This document shows, piece after piece, positions 8,240-11,914 of a stretch of DNA of 11,914 nucleotides. The stretch spans positions 1 through 11,914 of the forward strand of contig NW_025064986.1 of assembly GCF_019112545.1 (NCBI RefSeq). The letters are read 5' to 3'. How positions within the stretch are numbered: position 1 is the stretch's first letter; each line of letters begins with the position of its first letter. The DNA comes from Guyanagaster necrorhizus. Lineage: Eukaryota > Basidiomycota > Agaricomycetes > Agaricales > Physalacriaceae. The notes below the pieces were generated by a model. It had not been told where the DNA came from. It saw nothing but the letters and a program-made list of their open reading frames with translations, and did no database searches. The translations under genes were made by a program, and so were the position numbers.

Positions 8240-8870
8240 CATTTGTCTTCCTCCTTGATTCAAACATTATTATATCTCCATCTGACATCAAGTTTAGAAT
8301 AATACTGGGCACTTCACAGTGTGTCTATCAGTTCCAAAATGAGAGAAAGGAGATACTGGTTCTTAATTGTTATTTTATCCAGTTTCTGACAGTCTTGAAC
8401 CAGTTGCAACTTTCTGTCCTTTTTTTTGACAAAAAAGAAGAGAGATACCATAAGTGACTTTAATAGTCAAATGCACCTGCTAAACAAGTTCTTATCCAGA
8501 AACTTGTTGAGTTCTTGCTATTCCAGATAGCTGAGAAGATACATCTTACAGTCCAGATTAGCATTTACATTCAGGATTAGTTTGATAACATGGTCTCAAG
8601 GTTTTAGTTTGAGTAGTTCATCAAAGTTCTCCTTGTCAAATGGATTCTAGTAGTCTCATGCCCATTCAGATACTATTTCCTCAAATATTTTAGTCTCTTT
8701 CTTAGCATTGGATCTTGCAGCTCCATATTGACAGCAAGGATAGTCTCTCCATCCTCTATCTTCTGGTCTCACTGATTCTCTGGATTCTCATCTAGTAACT
8801 TGAAGAGTGTCTTGTGGCACTAGCAGTAGACAAAGTGTTATGATTTCTTATCATTTTTCTTTCTTTTTCT
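8240..8870 (-). pseudogene. Second gypsy pol fragment (element E3), related to E2, heavily decayed
   Basis: The minus strand is clearly homologous at the nucleotide level to about 5440-6030 of element E2, from the linker after the protease to the fingers/palm of RT. Recognisable pieces include DENPENQ and DGETILAVNMELQ (about 8800-8730), then KLQLVQDCQKLDKITIKNQY near 8420-8360 and LLSLILELIDTL. Relative to E2 it lacks some 57 bp around 8720-8730 and needs frame changes to follow, and stops are frequent. The fragment ends at about 8240, where copia RNase H sequence takes over. The two gypsy fragments belong to the same or sister families, and E3 looks older than E2 because it has diverged more and has lost almost all CpG. 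Confidence 0.8.
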
Positions 8871-9316
8871 GTCTTTTACCTCTATTTATGCTTGGTCAGA
8901 GCATTTAGACCAGTGCTTAAAACCATGGGACAATCTTAGTCAGCACACCATTGTCTTATAGTACACAACAATATTCTGACAATAAGACAACTCCTCTTTT
9001 GTAGGTAACCACAATACTCTAGGATAATAGGTATGATAGCACAGACATTCACAACTAGTAGCACTATACTTAGCCTGGACAAATGGTATATAAGTAGCAT
9101 AGTCAATGCTGTATATCTCTAGTCTCAAACTATTCTTTATTCTACCATTTTATTTGAGTCAACTAAGCATTGATCTTGAGATATAACATCTCTAAACACA
9201 CTAAAGTAGACTTGAGCATGACTGTACAAACATAATACAGTACTCATTTATCATATTATTGATCACATATCACTTGGATCTAACAATTAGTTTGAGACTT
9301 CTATTTTCCTTTTCTT
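8871..9316. other. Low-GC stretch with no recognised gene
   Basis: No recognised protein or RNA. A 62-codon minus-strand frame at 9128-8940 contains a Cys-rich bit (SATSCECLCYHTYYP) but has no upstream or downstream continuation that I can follow. The stretch could be the decayed LTR/5' region of whatever element or gene begins at 9317, but I find no matching LTR pair. Confidence 0.45.
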
Positions 9317-11260
9317 ATGCCTATCAAGAATGAAGGAGACCAAATACCATCTATCAATATTACAACCACTGATCTCACTGATGACTTCTGTAAACTATTA
9401 GCCTCTATTATAAGAATGCTTCTAGGTCTACTTGCTATTATCCAACTTTGTCATGGACATCAATTAATTACAGCTTAGGTAGTCAGACACTACCATTCCT
9501 TTAGACAAATCCAACAGATACTATGCAATGTCACTCCTGACCTCCCCCTCTATAACATTCCTCTCTCTACTAGAACCTCCTTCCAGCCTGTGTTCAGAAC
9601 TGTACCTGAAGCTGAGCCTAGTCATGTGAATGAAGGGCACACTATGGAAGAAGAAAGACTCTAGCAGCCAGCCAGACCTCCTTAAGCAGCTAGCTGATAC
9701 AGTGAGCCTTGAAACATAGAGTTCTGAAACCCTTGGATCCTGTCACATTTCTCTCCAGTCTTGGACCATGAAGATGAGAATCTCTCTGATGACTTCTTTG
9801 AGGAGTCACCATCCTCCAACCCTTCCACTGCTCTTCATGAGCTCAGCATTAGAGATCATGCCAGAGACTCTATTGATGAAGTTATAAGACTTGCAGGAAG
9901 AGGGTCTAGGTATATTATCCTCCAAGAAAGTCTATTCCCTCAATCTCTAGTTCTCTCCCCTCAACTCCCAGCTACTTTGAGAAAACCCTTGCTCAGTATT
10001 CTGCATGAATAGAGGTTGAGCAGTGAGAAAGAGAAGGATATGACCCCTCCAAAGAAGAGCAAGACCATCTAGAGCAAGAAGCTGAGGATGCATACTATGG
10101 CAAGCAGTACAGACAGCATGAGAGAGAAATACAGGCAGCAGAGTGGAGCTTGGCCTCACCTGAGCATTATAGATTATATGAAGGAGCAGATGGAGACCTA
10201 TTTGCTGGAATACTAGCCAATGAGACCCAGTGAATTGAGGTTGTAAACCTTCCACTCCCTAGCCTTACAAACAGCAATAACAGTGGACTCCATGAGTGGA
10301 GTTCAGATAATGAAAATGACCCTTGATCAGGATCATGTGATGTTCTCACTGCAGACAAGGTCTGTCAGCTTGGCAATGACTACAAGTCCCCTCCTCCCAC
10401 TTATGAAGAAAGCACCAGTGACAGCTCTCTTCTCTCTGATGCCAGTTCAATCCTTGAGAGCTATAGAATCTGAGTACTCTGAGAGGTCAGGATATCTGAT
10501 AGGGCCCTCTGACAATTCTTACATAGACATATCACTGCCCTCTTCCTTGATGAACAGTTCTATAGTGACTTCTGCTGATATAGTCAGAGAGTGGAGAGAG
10601 AAAGAGTACATGGGACAGACCAGAGAGTCAGACCTTTCTGACCTCATCAGCAGCCTCCTATTAGAACCTTCAGCACAGACATCTGACCCTGAACCAACTG
10701 GAAGTTTTCCAGCAACAGTCAGAGCTCTCAAAGAGTCTATCTATGATCTGCCCACTGACTTTCTTGAGAAGAGTGAGGAGGACAATATGAGGAAAGAGGA
10801 AAATGAGAAGAATGAGAAGGATCTTCAAGCTGAAATTGACTCCTGGATACAGTATAGAGATACTGACAAGAAAGAACTCAAGAAGAAAATCCAGCAGACC
10901 AGAGAGGAGAAATTTGAAAGACTATATCATGAGGAAATCATGACTTTATGAAAGGAAATCAGCTGGCTAATAACCTCTCTGGGTAGAAGGTATCCAGCTG
11001 CTAATAATGATGAGAAAGGACATATTTTACAATATGTGGTAACTGACCATGCAATTTATATTTATAATAGAACACATCTTGAAGATCAACTAAAGGCTTT
11101 ACTGCCTTATAGATATGAGATCCAACTAATGCTAAACACATCACTGGTAATACCAAGGCATACTATATATATAGCACCATCTCTCTGAACTACTCAATTC
11201 TGACCCTCTCATCCTGCTATGCCAAGCCAAGGAGCTGACCTGCAGCCTATATGGCCAAAG
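9317..11260 (+). pseudogene. Long decayed reading frame of unknown identity, possibly gag-like, cut by element P
   Basis: One plus-strand frame can be followed from an ATG at 9317 (MPIKNEGDQIPSI...) to 11260, where the LTR of element P begins exactly at a codon boundary. Stops are clustered at 9476 and 9660-9725, and others lie at 10010, 10949 and 11186. Between about 10013 and 10470 another frame (+2) is clearly the better one: it is acidic, reading KEEQDHLEQEAEDAYYGKQY and containing PPPTYEE at 10390-10410. The first frame then resumes with ESEYSERSGYL. The protein would be some 640 residues: acidic and Ser-rich, with a PPxY-type motif, and with a highly charged coiled-coil-like segment at about 10780-10945 (EKSEEDNMRKEENEKNEKD). 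After that comes a less charged tail with DHAIYIYNRTHLEDQL. I do not recognise the family. Composition and context allow a retroelement Gag or a host gene remnant; neither is shown. Confidence 0.5.
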
Positions 11261-11479
11261 TGTTATGTGCATGCCACTGGCCTCCATGTCACCTCAACCA
11301 ACTGCAAATCCAATCACACTATCCACTGGACTCTGACTGCTTCCCATTACCTACTAATTTCATTTCACCATTATCATTTCACATCCGTATTTCACATTGT
11401 AATATCTAGACCCTGAACTCGGTAACAAATACCAACACCGGAACCCAATGGAACCTGACTTAGAATTAGCTACTATTAG

Positions 11480-11488
11480 TATATAAAG
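11480..11488 (+). promoter_or_regulatory. TATA box in LTR of element P
   Basis: TATATAAAG, identical in both LTR copies. The self-primer candidate starts 33 nt after its first base, a normal TATA-to-start distance. Confidence 0.6.
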
Positions 11489-11512
11489 CCATGTACATCA
11501 TCATAGCTACTC

Positions 11513-11523
11513 AGTTCGAATAT
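11513..11523 (+). other. Candidate self-primer at start of R (element P)
   Basis: AGTTCGAATAT, exactly complementary to 11755-11765. The neighbouring bases on both sides do not extend the pairing, so the match is exactly 11 nt long, the length known for Tf1 self-priming. Confidence 0.6.
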
Positions 11524-11754
11524 CAACTTGAATAAGCCATCTACACTTCGTACTCACTCCTCTCTATCTCATCCATCAGATTCTGCTCTGAAGGATACTC
11601 CTGTTCACTTCTCTGACAGAACTCCATTCTGTCCATCCAGATCCTTGGGCTCCGACTCAAGGGTGACATTGCCAATAGCTTCGTCAACGCCCACACACTC
11701 CACTGGACTCTGTGCGTGCACTCAAGCCCACTCGATTGGCATGTTCCTAACAGT

Positions 11755-11765
11755 ATATTCGAACT
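11755..11765 (+). other. Primer-binding site of element P (self-complementary type)
   Basis: ATATTCGAACT, starting 2 nt after the LTR end. It pairs with the presumed first 11 nt of the element transcript, and it is unchanged in the minus-strand copy. Confidence 0.6.
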
Positions 11766-11791
11766 CAAACTCTTGAGTCAAAAATTTTATC

Positions 11792-11914
11792 ATGTCCATC
11801 ACATTTACCGAACCCACAGAGACTGATCCTGAACAAAGGCAGCCCACCTATCCAAACATGTTTTCCATGGAAGACATTCCGGCATCTGCCTCAAAGGAAC
11901 AACCAGGCCTGTTC
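11792..11914 (+). CDS. gag: gag of element P, N-terminal 41 codons (cut by window edge)
   Basis: Opens at ATG 11792, 26 nt past the primer-binding site, and is open to the window end. It begins MSITFTEPTETDPEQ and differs from the gag start of element M at two residues (Pro for Leu at residue 8 and Thr for Ile at residue 19), both C-to-T changes on the sense strand in M. Only the acidic N-terminal segment is visible; the capsid and zinc-knuckle parts would lie outside. Whether this copy is intact cannot be judged from 41 codons. Confidence 0.8.
   Translation, partial: MSITFTEPTETDPEQRQPTYPNMFSMEDIPASASKEQPGLF

Larger units (their letters stand above)
11261..11752 (+). repeat. 5' LTR of element P, 492 bp
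   Basis: Starts TGTTATGTGCATG and ends CATGTTCCTAACA, so the ends are inverted copies (TGTTA/TAACA). U3 would be about 11261-11512 and R-U5 about 11513-11752. Length is identical to the LTR at 3359-3850. An 82-codon frame inside it (11528-11776) is open in both copies but begins at a TTG and crosses the LTR end, so it is not called as a gene. Confidence 0.88.
11261..11914 (+). mobile_element. Second copy of the M-family Ty3/gypsy element (element P), 5' end
   Basis: The plus strand carries a complete LTR (11261-11752), the same primer-binding site (11755-11765) and the first 41 codons of gag, running off the right edge. It aligns without gaps to minus strand 3850-3197. It inserted into the decayed reading frame that ends at 11260. 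The five bases before it (CAAAG) would be one half of a target-site duplication, but the other half is outside the window. Confidence 0.9.

Noticed and set aside
8940..9128. 62-codon minus-strand frame with Cys-rich segment
   Set aside because: Short, isolated, and with no recognisable domain; possibly a remnant of an older element, but not supportable as a gene.
9947..10255. 102-codon minus-strand frame at 9947-10255 and others opposite the unknown plus-strand frame
   Set aside because: The composition looks like an antisense shadow of the acidic plus-strand protein, and nothing continues on either side.
11528..11776. 82-codon open frame inside the LTR, also present at 3335-3583 on the minus strand
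   Set aside because: It starts at TTG rather than ATG, overlaps the R-U5 region and the primer-binding site, and is conserved only because the two LTR copies are nearly identical. One such frame of this length is not evidence of coding.
1..11914. CRISPR arrays, rRNA, tRNA genes, bacterial operons or ribosome binding sites
   Set aside because: None seen. There are no regularly spaced repeats, no tRNA cloverleaf with A and B boxes that I could confirm, and the gene content is eukaryotic retroelement.

Overview
The window looks like a transposon-rich stretch of a eukaryotic, most likely basidiomycete (Agaricomycete-type) fungal genome. No bacterial gene organisation is seen and there is no clear intact host gene. 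Nearly all recognisable coding sequence is LTR-retrotransposon protein, broken by in-frame stops. Many of the stops are TGA, and several can be explained by CGA changing to TGA. The species assignment is an inference from the style of the Gag and Pol proteins, and no marker gene confirms it.

Layout from left to right. (1) Positions 1-3850, minus strand: the 5' part of a Ty3/gypsy element, called here element M. It has a 492-bp LTR (3359-3850), a primer-binding site, gag with a zinc knuckle, and pol (protease, reverse transcriptase) running off the left edge. (2) About 3851-6465, minus strand: an older Ty3/gypsy pol (element E2: protease, RT, RNase H, integrase). Its integrase is cut at base 3851 by the LTR of M, so M is nested in E2. 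(3) About 6465-7503: AT-rich sequence with one unrecognised 157-codon open frame on the plus strand. (4) 7504-8237, minus strand: the 3' end of a Ty1/copia element (RNase H, polypurine tract, LTR). (5) About 8240-8870, minus strand: a second, more decayed relative of E2. (6) About 8870-9316: nothing recognised. (7) 9317-11260, plus strand: a long decayed reading frame of unknown identity, acidic, with a PPPTY motif and a charged coiled-coil-like tail. It is interrupted by (8) 11261-11914, plus strand: the 5' LTR and gag start of a second copy of the M family, called element P, facing the opposite way.

The strongest observations concern the M/P family. First, an 11-nt sequence about 33 nt downstream of the LTR TATA box is perfectly complementary to 11 nt lying 2 nt after the LTR, in both copies. 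This is the arrangement expected of Tf1/sushi-type self-priming, without a tRNA primer. Second, the two copies align without gaps over 654 bp, but the first 80 bp differ at 16 sites and the other 574 bp at only 5. The LTR is therefore mosaic, either through recombination or through gene conversion between inverted copies. Third, in M both catalytic aspartates of the RT YxDD box have become asparagine, at positions where CpG deamination would explain it.
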